64,000 bases of DNA from Pyrenula massariospora (taxonomy: Eukaryota > Ascomycota > Eurotiomycetes > Pyrenulales > Pyrenulaceae), in contig JAGFMI010000016.1 of NCBI GenBank assembly GCA_021030905.1, forward strand, positions 310,001 to 374,000. Reading direction: 5' to 3'. This document shows, in pieces, positions 33,379 through 45,100 of this stretch. A program made the translations under genes and the position numbers. Every line of letters begins with the position of its first letter. The stretch's first letter is position 1. The notes beneath the pieces were generated by a model. The model did not search any database. It worked only from the letters and a program-made list of their open reading frames with translations, and was not told the origin of the DNA.

Positions 33379-34104
33379 CACTCTACGACTGAAATGCTCA
33401 ACCCCCCCGGGGGAATCGTTTCATCCGAACACTCTCTCACCATCTTTCATTAATATCCCATGTACAATGCAGATTTGATAATTTGATACCCATTCGTTCT
33501 TGCGGTAGATCTCCTTATGCAGTTAGGGGGACAAAATGTACCAACAGCTCTCGTTTATGACAGGAATGAAATGTATAAAACTTTCGATGGCCTGGAAGAT
33601 TTGGATGCGGAGATCTCGAGATCTCGCTATGGTAGCAAAACGCTTTTCCACATTGTACAATACCAACAAGAAATATTTGCAAGAAGATGGGAGGAGCCCC
33701 AGGTCTCAGGAGACGCTGGAAAGACGATGCACAATACAGTATACATTGTCTACATTAACCATACTAGAAATTTTTGATAGAGTAGATTCTGACACAGTGG
33801 TCCTTTCCGATACATGTGATGAGCTTATTTTGCAAGGTTGATATACAAATACCACGACTCAGGGTTCTAGGGAGAGGAACGCTGCTTTCCTGAGGCATGC
33901 TTGAATTAGGCAATCTGTATTTCATAGTTCTCTCGCCCGAAGCCGGATCCGCGGCGGCCGCCGGCACGAAGGCCGAAGTTCGCCTGGCGCGTCTCAAGCC
34001 CCCGCGTTAAGAAGCGACGCGCTTCCCCGCGTAAATCAGTCGTACCACTAGCCTAGGCGACTTCACAAAAAAAAACGCTCCACTACCAGCAACCATGGGT
34101 TGAA
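33379..34104. promoter_or_regulatory. Upstream region of PMS1
   Basis: 726 nt. The last ~160 nt is GC-rich and contains GAAGCG-ACG-CGCTTC (34011-34025), an inverted repeat with an ACGCG core, plus GGCGCGTC near 33987. ACGCG resembles the core of MBF/MCB sites that control replication and repair genes in yeasts; relevance here is inference. Confidence 0.4.
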
Positions 34105-37100
34105 ATGGCGGCCATAAAGGCCATAGAGGCCAGATCTGTAAGTACCGATGAAGGTCAGCGGGAGATCATTCTCACATTGAAAGGTCCACCAAATCCAGTC
34201 AGGCCAGGTCATCGTTGACCTGTGCTCGGTAGTGAAAGAGCTGGTGGAGAACAGTTTAGATGCCGCGGCGACGTCAATAGGTACGTTAGGACATAGATTT
34301 TCGCCGTTCACGCGGCTAATGAGGTTAAGAAATCCGGTTTAAGAATAATGGACTTGAGTCAATTGAGATTCAAGATAATGGCGCAGGGATTGCTCCGTCA
34401 AATTACGAGAACATTGGTAAGCGGTTTTAGTCTCAGCTTCCAATCGCAGCCTAATTTACATCGACAGCTCTCAAACACTACACGTCAAAGCTCTCCAAGT
34501 ATGACGATCTTTCAACATTGCAGACATTCGGGTTTCGAGGGGAAGCACTTTCGTCGCTGTGCGCTCTCTCCACCCTTCACATTGTCACAGCTCAAGCCCA
34601 AGAAGCCCCTAAAGGCACAAAGCTAGACTTTGAACCATCGGGCAAGTTGAAAAGCACGCAGGTGATTGTCTCTCAAAAAGGGACTACCACGATCGTTGAG
34701 GGTCTCTTTGACCGTCTACCGGTTAGGCGAAAAGAGTTAGAGAAGAATATCAAGCGTGAATATGCTAAGGTCATTGGCTTACTCCATTCCTATGCTTGCA
34801 TATCAACAGATGTGAAGATGACTGTCAAAAATTCGACCGCGAAAGCGCGGAATGCGACTGTTTTTGCCACCAACGGAAATGCGACTACGAGAGAAAATAT
34901 CGCCAACGTCTATGGCACGAAGTCTTTGTCCGCTTTAGTGAAGCTTCAGCTTGACATGGAATTACCATCGAAATTGTCTATGCGCCGCGAAAATACAACA
35001 GGTACAGACAAGGAGGATTCTAGCAGAATCCATGTTCACGGCTACATATCCCGTCCTATTCACGGGGAAGGTAGACTGGCTCCAGATCGACAGATGTTCT
35101 TTGTCAATTCGAGGCCGTGTGGACTACCTCAGATTTCCAAGGCCTTTAATGAAGTCTACAGGTCTTTCAATTCTTCCCAGTCACCCTTCATCTTCGCAGA
35201 TTTTAAAATGGACACCGGCGCTTATGACGTTAATGTTTCACCGGACAAACGAACCATCCTCATTCATGATTCTGATGTGTTGATCGAAGACTTGAAAGTA
35301 TCTTTAATAGAATTGTTTGAAAACCAAGACCAAACTATGCCGCAATCTCAGCTGCTTCAGCCAAAGTTACCAACGTTTCAGAAGCTTTCTATCCCCGAGC
35401 TAGGGTCAATTACTACAAGGACTAGCAATGATAAGAATGCATCGCCCGAGTCATCGCACGAATCAGTTGAGAGTGGCAGCCATCAGGACTCCCCAGAAGG
35501 TAGTCAGGGTGAAGGAGGCGTAGCCCATAACGTCTTCGACCAGTTCTTCCGTAATCATGCTAGTACTCGAGACGAGCAGCGACCACAAAAGGAGAGAGGA
35601 CAGTCCCTGAATACGAAGCCGCAGTGGCTTAAGACTACTACCGACTCCTGCTTGGAAGATAATGGCGTCCATGGCGCTAAAGCAGCGGGGGCATCTTGTT
35701 CGGCCACTGAAGGGGGAAGAAGAGTTCAAGCCAAACCTGTGCAAGACTTCAACAAAAGAATTGCCGAGCAGACGAAACAGCGCTCTTTCCCTGAATCTCA
35801 GTTAAGGGATGAGAGCTCCGCGGAAGCCGAGGAGCCTGTACCTGCAATATCACAGCAAGCCCAATCAGAAACTCCAAATGTAGTCCAGAATGCATTTGAT
35901 CGCATGAGGCGCAAGAGAATACACTCAGAGATTGCAACGATCACAATAGGTGATAACACCGTCACTACAGTCCTCGGGAGCCAAGTTCCCAAAAGGCAAA
36001 AGCCTTTTAAATCCAAGCATGGCAACAATGCGGAGTCTCGAACCAATTCAGCGTCTCAGATATTCGGGCACGGACTAAGAGGCTTTGCAGCTCCTGGGAC
36101 TCAGCCTGACATCGAAAGTGCGGACATTACCGATGATCTTTGCTCCGAGAAAGAATGCTCCGGAGCCTCGTTGCTTTCCGACGACTCTGAGAGCATTGAG
36201 CAAAGTGAGAAACCTGAGTCTCGAAATCCCGGCGCTACTTCGAACGAGAATTTTCCAACCGAGACAAGTGAAGACGAAGGCCAGGTGTATCCGGAGGCTG
36301 ACGTGACTGATGAAACTGAAGCCGATGAGGACGCCATCAGTGAAGATGGCTCAGATGATGATTATATAGGTGACGAAGACAAGCAAGCTCAAGAAGAGGC
36401 CAAGGTTCAAGAATTGATCAGGCGCGCAGAGGAGGACGCCGCCCGGCCAACAGAGGACGGTGCCAAAAGGGCTACAAAAGCTCTAAAGGGCGGCGGTCGT
36501 AAAGATTCTACGACTCACTTAGTGACCACAGTCGAAGGTATGATCGAGGACATTGAGAGACAGGCAGTACTGCTAAAAGCGAGCCTCGAAGCATATCTAC
36601 ATGACCAGTGTAACACTCATAACCATACCTTCCTTGATGAAGACGACCCCGAAGAGCGATTATCCTTGACCGTGTCGAAAGCCGATTTCTCAAAAATGCA
36701 GATCATTGGACAGTTCAACCTAGGGTTTGTGCTCAGCCGTAGGCAAAATGAAGGGTATGAGCCTCTTACAGGTCCAGACGACCTTTTCATCATAGATCAA
36801 CATGCTTCCGACGAGAAATACAATTTTGAACGACTACAGCGAGAGACGACTGTCGGCAATCAGCGGCTTGTCCAAGCAAAGACGCTGGATCTCACCGCTG
36901 TCGAAGAAGAGATCATCATGGAGAATATCCCAGCATTGGACAAAAATGGCTTCGTCGTGCAAATCGACACAAGCGGCGGATCACCAACTGGCCGCCGCTG
37001 CAAACTGGTCAGCTTGCCATTGAGTAAAGAGGTTGTCTTTGGTATTCAAGATCTCGAAGAGCTCATTCACCTCCTCTCGGAAAATCCAGTGGTCAGCGCG

Positions 37101-37388
37101 GACTCTTCCATACCACGGCCAAGCAAAGTGCGCAAGATGTTCGCAATGAGAGCATGCCGGTCGAGCATCATGATCGGCAAGAATTTGACTACGAAGCAGA
37201 TGACTACGGTTGTCAATCATATGGGTGAGATTGACAAACCGTGGAATTGTCCTCACGGGAGACCGACCATGCGGCATCTGTTAAATCTTAATACCCTGAG
37301 GACTTGGCGGGAGGGTGATGGTCTTCCTGAACCGGAAAGGCAGAGTCTTTCGCGTGTAGATGTATGGCAAGATTACACGGCGGATTAA
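34105..37388 (+). CDS. PMS1: DNA mismatch repair protein Pms1 (MutL homologue)
   Basis: Exons 34105-34137, 34184-34280, 34330-34416 and 34468-37388 give 1045 residues. MutL-alpha subunit with MLH1; nicks DNA during mismatch repair. The ATPase motifs are all present and are split by the first three introns: [20 protein letters not shown], and [10 protein letters not shown]. The S5-fold region ([27 protein letters not shown]) follows, then an acidic linker of about 400 residues and the endonuclease domain with [12 protein letters not shown] (DQHA(x)2E(x)4E metal site), [11 protein letters not shown] and [11 protein letters not shown]. The intron acceptor at 34183 is needed to keep [10 protein letters not shown]. 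Longer than yeast Pms1 because of the linker. Confidence 0.97.
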
Positions 37389-38073
37389 ATAGAATGTTTT
37401 TCTCCAATATCATGCTATCGCGAAGCATTTATCAGATATGGTCTATGGGAATCTACGCCGTTTCTAGAAGCATTCAGTAAGCTCAGGAAGACATTGCACG
37501 GTAGAAGACCATAATAGGCACGCATTAAAAATTCAATTAGTACGCATTAACTTCGCGCGAAGCCTTTTTCACAGAGAAGCGAGTCGACCCGCGCAAGAAC
37601 AGAAAGTCACCATCAAGTGTGAAACATGCTGTAGAAGAGAAAGAGTGAGCTTAACCTCAGGGATGGCACCTGACTAGATTGGGTTTAGCTTCACTATATC
37701 CATTGTGCCGAGGTTAAAAGGACGCTGCCATGTTCCCGAGATAGACCTACCGACGACAGACGTTAGCGAACGTTAGCGAACGTTAACCCCATCTCCCATT
37801 TGCCCTGCGAGAGCTTTTCTCTGCATCCCTGGACCGAATCCGGGCCGAGAGCTAGTCTAGCTGGAAATATTTATGAAAGTTGTATACCCTTGAAACCATT
37901 TTCGAATTCCGCTCTCTTATTCATCTCTCCATCTCCATGTTCCGTTTGCGTCCCAAGGGCAGGCCACCCTCCTCGTTACTTGGACGCGCTCCGGTATTCG
38001 ATAAAAGACCACAGGTATGAACAAATCTTTACCCAGATAAAAAATCACTAAACAACGCCTTTAGTCTCTGATA
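37389..38073. promoter_or_regulatory. Upstream region of carnitine acetyltransferase gene
   Basis: 685 nt. It holds a CCGAGG hexamer at 37708-37713, the reverse of the CCTCGG core bound by the fatty-acid regulators FarA/FarB in Aspergillus, and a 10-bp direct repeat CGTTAGCGAA x2 plus a partial third copy at 37761-37786, which also forms overlapping AACGTT palindromes. Confidence 0.45.
37761..37786. repeat. 10-bp tandem repeat CGTTAGCGAA
   Basis: Two full copies and a 6-nt partial third copy (CGTTAA), about 290 nt before the carnitine acetyltransferase start codon. Confidence 0.85.
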
Positions 38074-40019
38074 ATGGCCTCCGCAAGACGGAAAGCGTCG
38101 TCTATGCCAGAAGGTACGTTACCCTGTAATCTCATCTTCTTGAGTATTACTCTACTTTGCTAACTCCGTTGATAAAGGCTATCGAGAAGACAGTTCCCAT
38201 GGGATGATGCTTAGATTTGAAGACTCCTTACCGCGGTTACCAGTCCCCACGCTCGAGGAGACTGCCAAGCGCTACCTCAAGTCGGTGCACCCTCTTCTCA
38301 CCAAGGATGAATACAAGAATACCGAACATGCAGTGCGGGATCTATTGAGGGAAGGGGGCATGGGACAGACGCTGCAAAAGAGGCTGATAGCTCGGAAGGA
38401 AGACCCAAAGCACAAAAATTGGATCATTGACTGGTGGAACGAAAGCGCCTACTTGGGCTACAAGGACCCTGTTGTTCCATATGTGAGCTACTTCTACTCT
38501 CACAGAGATGACCGTAGAAGACGAAATCCTACAAAGAGAGCGGCTGCTATAACGACTGCCGCATTGGACTTCAAACGGCAAGTCGATGATGGCAGCCTAG
38601 AGCCAGAATACATGAGAGGACTGCCGATGACGATGAGCGCTTATCAGTGGATGTTCAATGCGAGCCGTGTTGCCGCCGAGCCTGTAGATTACCCAGTCAA
38701 GTTCCCTGCGTCCGAAAATCAACATATCGTGGTGATCCGAAAGAACCAGTTCTGGAAAATTCCTACCCACATCGGCGGAACCCAACTGAACACTTCGGAG
38801 CTCGAACAGCTCTTCAACGTCATCTACAAAAAGGCAGAAAAGTCCCCAGCAGTGGGCGTTTTGACCGCAGCTCCCAGAGATTTTTGGGCCAAGGCTCGCC
38901 AACATCTTCTGTCCGCAAACTCAGCTAATGCCGCAGTGTTGAAGGAGATTGAAGCATCTTCTTTCATTGTCTGCTTAGACGACTCGTCTCCCATCACGCT
39001 AGAAGAACGCGCTCATGTATACTGGCATGGGGACGGCTGCAACCGATGGTTTGACAAGCCCTGTCAATTTATCATCAATGAAAACGGCACTTCTGGCTTC
39101 ATGGGCGAGCATAGTATGATGGACGGAACCCCAACACATCGTTTGAACGACTACGCCAATGCGCAGATATTTGGCAATCGTCTAGATTTCGATAATCCGT
39201 CGATTCGCTCAAGTTTACCAGACCCTGTTACTCTCCGCTTCCATATCGACTCTCAAGTTCAGCAAGACATTGCCACAGCACATACTGCTTTTGATCAACT
39301 CATCGCTCAACACGAACTTCGGGTTCTAGCATATCAAGGGTATGGCAAGGGACTCATTAAGAAGTTTAAGTGTTCTCCAGATGCATATGTTCAAATGACT
39401 ATTCAGCTGGCGTACCATAAAATGTACGGCAAGAACCGCCCGACGTACGAATCGGCCGCTACTCGTAAGTTCCAGCAAGGTCGAACGGAAGCTATACGAA
39501 GTGTTTCTGATGAATCGGTCGCTTTCTGTGATGCGATGGCTGATCCTCACATTCCGCCTTCGAAATGCGAGGAATTGTTCCGCAAGGCCGTGACCGCCCA
39601 AATTAAGTACACAGCAGAGGCTGGTGATGGACGAGGCGTCGACCGTCATTTGTTTGGGCTGAAAAAGTTGATCCAACCAGGAGAGGAGACGCCGTTGATT
39701 TTCACAGACCCGGCATATGGCTACAGTTCGACATGGTTCCTCAGCACCAGTCAGCTCTCCAGCGAATACTTTAATGGGTATGGATGGAGTCAGGTAGTGG
39801 ATCAGGGATGGGGTATGGCGTACATGATCAATGAGAACAGGCAAGTTTTAAAGACTCGAAGTGACCGAGACTGATCGCTGACCGGAGAACAGCATTCAAT
39901 TCAACATTGTTTCGAAGCATTTGGGCGCGGAACGAATGAGCTTCTTCTTGAGCGAAGCAGCAGGTGACATTGCGGACATCTTGCGGCCCAGCTTAGAATC
40001 GCCCAAAGCCAAACTATAG
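38074..40019 (+). CDS. Carnitine O-acetyltransferase, FacC/Yat-like
   Basis: Exons 38074-38113, 38178-39840 and 39893-40019 give 609 residues. Transfers acetyl groups between CoA and carnitine so that acetyl units can cross organelle membranes. It has the family entry motif LPRLPVPTLEETAKRYL, the catalytic His in GEHSMMDGTP (about residue 324), and the YGKGLIKKFKCSPDAYVQ and STSQLSSEYFNGYGW motifs. The segment WWNESAYLGYKDPVVPYVSYF matches what I recall of the cytosolic FacC type more than the AcuJ/Cat2 type. Intron 2 begins GCAAGT, a GC donor; only this border joins NENS to IQFNIVSKHLGAERMSFFLSE. The corrected C-terminus is SPKAKL, a tripeptide AKL that fits PTS1. No mitochondrial leader is obvious. 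Name left open between FacC-like with a PTS1 and a dual-site form. Confidence 0.93.
39841..39892 (+). other. GC-AG intron in carnitine acetyltransferase
   Basis: 52 nt: AACAG|GCAAGT donor (GC-donor consensus), GCTGAC branch site, AACAG acceptor. GT dinucleotides at 39845 and 39861 give the wrong phase. Confidence 0.9.
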
Positions 40020-42175
40020 AGCGAATGCATTTCGAATCAAGATGTTTATGGCGTTCTGCATGATAGGTTCCGTCATGAATTTCAGGCCGGATCTTGTCGA
40101 AGACACTAGACTTGCATAGAAATGTTCCTATTAATTCGTGAAGACAAAAACATCTTTTTGAAATTCTATGGAGGCTGACTTGCCCTGGAAAAAGGACTGC
40201 ACGATCGGTGTACCGTGAATTGAGAACTTTCGCATATCGCGAAACAGAATCATGACGGTTTGAATACATCCTTACAATCGGATTTGGGTATTTCATGCCA
40301 CCGATCGAACCCTTCCCTTGATCACTGATGTCGACCTGCTGATTCGACGCGTACCCGGTGGAAAGACTAATCTGGACAACCCCTTAGACAATTGTCTACT
40401 GTGATACCAGACAGATCAGCACGTCTGACCGTATTCAAGGCGACCGTTTAAAAGACCTTGAACACCTAACTCTTGCTACTACGTGTCCTGTTCACACAAT
40501 CACACCGACCGAGTGTCATTCTCCTAGGTGTAATTTCTTGTGACTAGCATGCCGAGATGCTGTGATTCTTTTCAGTATGGACCGTGTCGTGGCGATGTGA
40601 ACAAGAAATGGGCCATCTGTCACAACGAACGTAACAATCACGATTTACCAGCAGCCAAAATAATATCACATCGAAGTGCAAGTCATAGCATGCATTTTAT
40701 GTCAATCTCTCAATGCCCGACTTTTCATCGAGCAGTAATGTTTGAAAGCACACAGGGTCATCTTGAAACAAAAATTCGCGGGTATAAAGCTACTTTGCTT
40801 CTTTCACTACAAAGGCTCCACAAGGCTCTCTGAACGAGCCCCTCAGAATCTTCCATCGTTCTTCAGCATGATTCATAGGCTCCAAAGCACCATTCGCTAG
40901 CTATGTGATAACTCAACACCTGAAGAAGTCTACGCCTAAATTAGTGAAAATGAGGAAATTGAGGATGGCAATTTCCCTTGTCCCGAGGAAATTCCTTGAA
41001 ATAAGAATGGTCCAGAAGCGCACCGTTGCTCAAAACTAAGCAAGCTCGACCTATTTACGCCATCGGGTTCTGATCTCAACGTCGTGTATCACCTATACCA
41101 GACCCGTGCATTCCGAAAAATCTAAGTCAGCAGTCTCAGGTTAATGTTCAAAGGCCCATTATCAGATCTAGATGGGGAGAGCCTGTAGGCTTTACAACAG
41201 TCTTCAGAGCGGAAATCGAATTTTATGCGTTGATAATTACGAGCCGCCTTAAAATTTTCTATGAGAAGCTGAATCAGATGAGCGATTTCGCTAATAGTTG
41301 AGCTCTCACTAAACGATCAGGTATGTCCTTGAGTCTCATTCCGAAGATGTGTGATTACCTGAACGTCTTATCTGAACTATCCCTCGAGGCCAATATTTAT
41401 ATTTCACCCTCTTTCATAATGAATGCTAATCATTACCGCAGGTGCTACAGGAGTCTCATGTCTCGTGAAGATTTTAAGACGATGCGTAAAGTCACTCCTA
41501 GAAGTGGCCGTTCAGATTTTGATAGACATTCTGCAAATTTTCACGATGCCTGACTACTACGTCCTAAGGAATTTATGGTTTTGTATATATTTACAACCCA
41601 ACACTCGGCAGTATCTCAGCACTTCATAAACTTTCTTGCGATTTCGACTGAGCGAGGCAAAAAGCACTATCTAATATAACGCAGAATCCTCACTGAAGGC
41701 AACATGACGCAGGCATCTAAATGTCATACGATTGGGCTGACGAGCCCCAGATATCGAGTGAAAGATACTCCCTCACCTTGGCATGCCAACGTCACCTTGA
41801 CAGCCATTTGAAAATTCACGATGGTCACCAGCAAGGTGAACACGGCGGATAAGTGAGCAACTTGCTGCAAATCACCTACAGAGCCTCACTAATAGTGCTG
41901 TGCTTAGTCCTTTCACCAAACATAGCCATTTAAAATGGGCGCCCTCGACGTACATGAGGTCCTTTCTTCAAGAAGTACAAAGCCCTTGCATTTTCCAGTT
42001 TGCCTAGAGCAGCATATCGAAAACCTCTAAAATCTTTCATCAACCTTGGTGATTTCTCAAGACAATCAATTTCTGCACAGAGTCTCTAGGATTTGCGCAA
42101 GACTAAGAACACGCATAGCAAAACCTCGCCTTCGCTTAGTTCGGCATTTACAACAACTCTGGTTGTCTTCCGAAA
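40020..42175. other. 2.2-kb stretch without a recognisable gene
   Basis: The longest gene-free gap in the window. ORFs are below 135 codons and none shows a motif; no tRNA, repeat or mobile-element remnant is apparent to the eye. Confidence 0.55.
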
Positions 42176-45100
42176 ATGGCTAATAGACCACTCAACAGTT
42201 CAAGACAATCAACGCCAGAACGCAAAATCATGGAGCTTACGGGATGTAGCCCTCGAACTGCTTATGAGGTTGTGGGACAGCCTGGTGTCGCAGACACTAT
42301 GCAGCAAACAGAACAGGAAACAGCCGAAATGGTTGCTGGCTTTCGAGCTTCACTTCCTCCAACGACTGCAAACACCTCTAACACAGTTCAAGGGAGCCGT
42401 CGAGTTAACACATCGACTCCTGGAGAAGCGAGTCCTCGAGCTGCTCAAAGCAGCATTGCACCATCTTCGGAGAAAAGTTCTAATTCTCAAACCCCCGCTG
42501 TACATACCCTTCAAGGTAGCAGTATCAGCCCGAGGCTATCAACAAGCCGAAATGACGATCGTCCTACTTCTCAAAATACCAACCAACCTCAGACCTTTCC
42601 AGAAACCAGTGCGGTACTGCTTTCTGGATTTAATAGCAGGGTCCAAGCGGCTGGAAAACGCTTATTCAGCCAAGTCCAAGAGGAAGAAGATCTCTCAGCG
42701 CCAAATGAGCAAGACAGAGCATATTCTCCAACTGTAGCAGAGAATGAAAGGATATTTTCGTTTCTACCACTAGTTCAAGAGACTCGCCTTGACGAACAGA
42801 CCTCCGAACCACCAAGGAAGCGTGTTAAGGAGCATGTCGAAGAAACACGACCCGCCTCATCAATCAGTCCTCCTCATGGTCAAGGATCGTCTGTTGGGCC
42901 AAACCGTCTTGGCTCTATCTCTGGCAATCCGCCTACAGAACCGAATACTATTAATAACACAACAGTTGTCAGCGGTACACAAGATGATTTACTAGACGAT
43001 GCAGCTGGACGAGTCCCGCTGTCTTCAATTCAAACAAGTGATCAATCAGAGAACAATGACTTCCTAATTACTCCAGCTGAAATGGATGAATGGTTAAGTA
43101 ATAGCAACCAACTTCAAGACCACCAGGCCGCAGATTTAGAGTTCCCCTCGGACATTCCAGGATTTGACAGTCAAGGAGGATCTCTGATCGGCTCGGTTCC
43201 AAATCTACCCGAGGAAGCTCTCGACTGTATCCCCACTGTCTCAGGAGAAGTGCAAAATTACATTACAAATACAGACTCGTTCCTCACAGACTCTCATCTT
43301 CACCAGCCGTGGATCCAAGAACATGAAGGACTGACTGTGTCTCTTCCACAGCTGGAATTACATAATTTCTCTGCCGCCCCCGAACCATTTACGCAGTTGA
43401 ACGATATCAGTGGCCCAAACATTACTTTAGGTGAAGATATATTGGAAGACCAACAAGTTTCCCAACGTCAAGATGATCAAGGACAGGCCATTCCTCAAGC
43501 TCAAGATATTGCCCAAGTACAGAATATTCCCCAAAGCCAAGACGTTGCTCAAGACAAAATTGTGTCTCAGGGCCAAGATGTTGCTCATGGTCAAGATATT
43601 GCTGAAGACCAAGGTATCTCTCGAGAGACGGATGTATCCCAAGACCAGAATCTCAATCCGTCCCAAAATCTAGCACAGAATGAAGACCCTTCACACAGCG
43701 AAGACACCGACCTCGTATGGAGTCAGGGTCCTCCCCAACATCAGACTCCCCACAACGTTCAGCAAGAGCCTACCGCTCGAGAAGGGCATGAATATACCTT
43801 GGATGAGCCCCTCCCAGATCACATGTATCAGCCGCCTAGATCTTACTCTAGCTCATCCCCTACACCACAGAAGCGACCTTCGCATAGTGTCTCAACCTCT
43901 ACACCCCAAACTCCTGCTCAGTCCTATTCTGCTACTCGGAAAGCAGCTCGAGGAGCGAAAGCATTCCCTCGTTCACGACATACCCGACGTTACACACGGA
44001 CGAGGCCACAATTAAGGTTTCAGGGATTCCCTGCAAGAGATGAGCCCATGCCAGCTGACTGGCGAACACTACCACTTGAAGTCATTATTCGGGAATACCC
44101 AAATCATATCTGGGGAGCTATCCTGCGGAGAATCGTTCGCAAGGGTCACTGGGACTCCTTCATTCGCAAGCACCTGCACCCTGTTGCCTTAAAGCAGCTC
44201 CCGTGGAAATCAGGAAACCCTACGAATACAATGCGAAAATGGCTTCTGAGAGAGAAAGAGATCATGAAAGAGGAGGAAACACAACACCTACCAGAACTGG
44301 AAGACGGTTTTGAAACAGCTCGGTACAGGCATGCTCAAGATACCAGACAGCGGCCCTCCATAGGGCTGGATCAGTTACCAGAGAATGAGGCATGGGAGAA
44401 GCAGACCCGTCGCGACTCGTCTCCCGCTTCGTCTTCGAACATCTCCCATGGTGTTCCTACCAGAACTGGTCAAACCCCATTGAATGCTGGCAGCCATGCT
44501 GGCTCCCATAGGGTGTCAATCACTAATTTAGGACCGAACAGTCCCGCAAACAACCGTGTTCCAGGCTCAAATGACTCCCAAGATGTGAATTACGGTGATG
44601 CCAGCCATCAAGGGAATAATACTTTGCGAGGAATTGGTGACGACACTTCGAAAGATTTTGCCAACGCATTCAACGATGGAGGTCAAGAAGAAGTCCCCCG
44701 TTCACGTCTTCCTCCCAAACGCGACGATTGTCATGCCGATTTCAATGATAATGCCTGGAATACCGTGCCTGAAGCCACGAATCAAGTTCCAACGGCTCAG
44801 TCTTATCAGAGCGAATGGGACAGAGAGCTATACCTCGGAGCTCAAGGAGCAACGCATGTCAACATAGATCACAGTGGTCGTGGTTTCACCAATATGGGTG
44901 GCTACTACGACCCCGTTCCAGAAGACCGGGTGCAAAACTTGCCTCCACGTCGGGAAGAGCATATACCACAATCCAGAAGGCCTAACTACCCCGGCCATGG
45001 TCATGATCTTGGCTATAGAGCTCCTTCAAACCCTCGTCCAACTTGGCGAGCAAATTATCACGAGTCTTCCTTTTCAACGCCGCGATTTGGATTTCGAGAA

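Noticed and set aside
39901-40296. 131-codon minus-strand ORF at the end of the carnitine acetyltransferase gene
   Set aside because: Overlaps the real last exon antisense and has no recognisable content.
40020-42175. Possible degraded transposon in the gene-free stretch
   Set aside because: No terminal repeats, no transposase- or polymerase-like reading frames and no strong AT bias visible; left as unexplained intergenic DNA.
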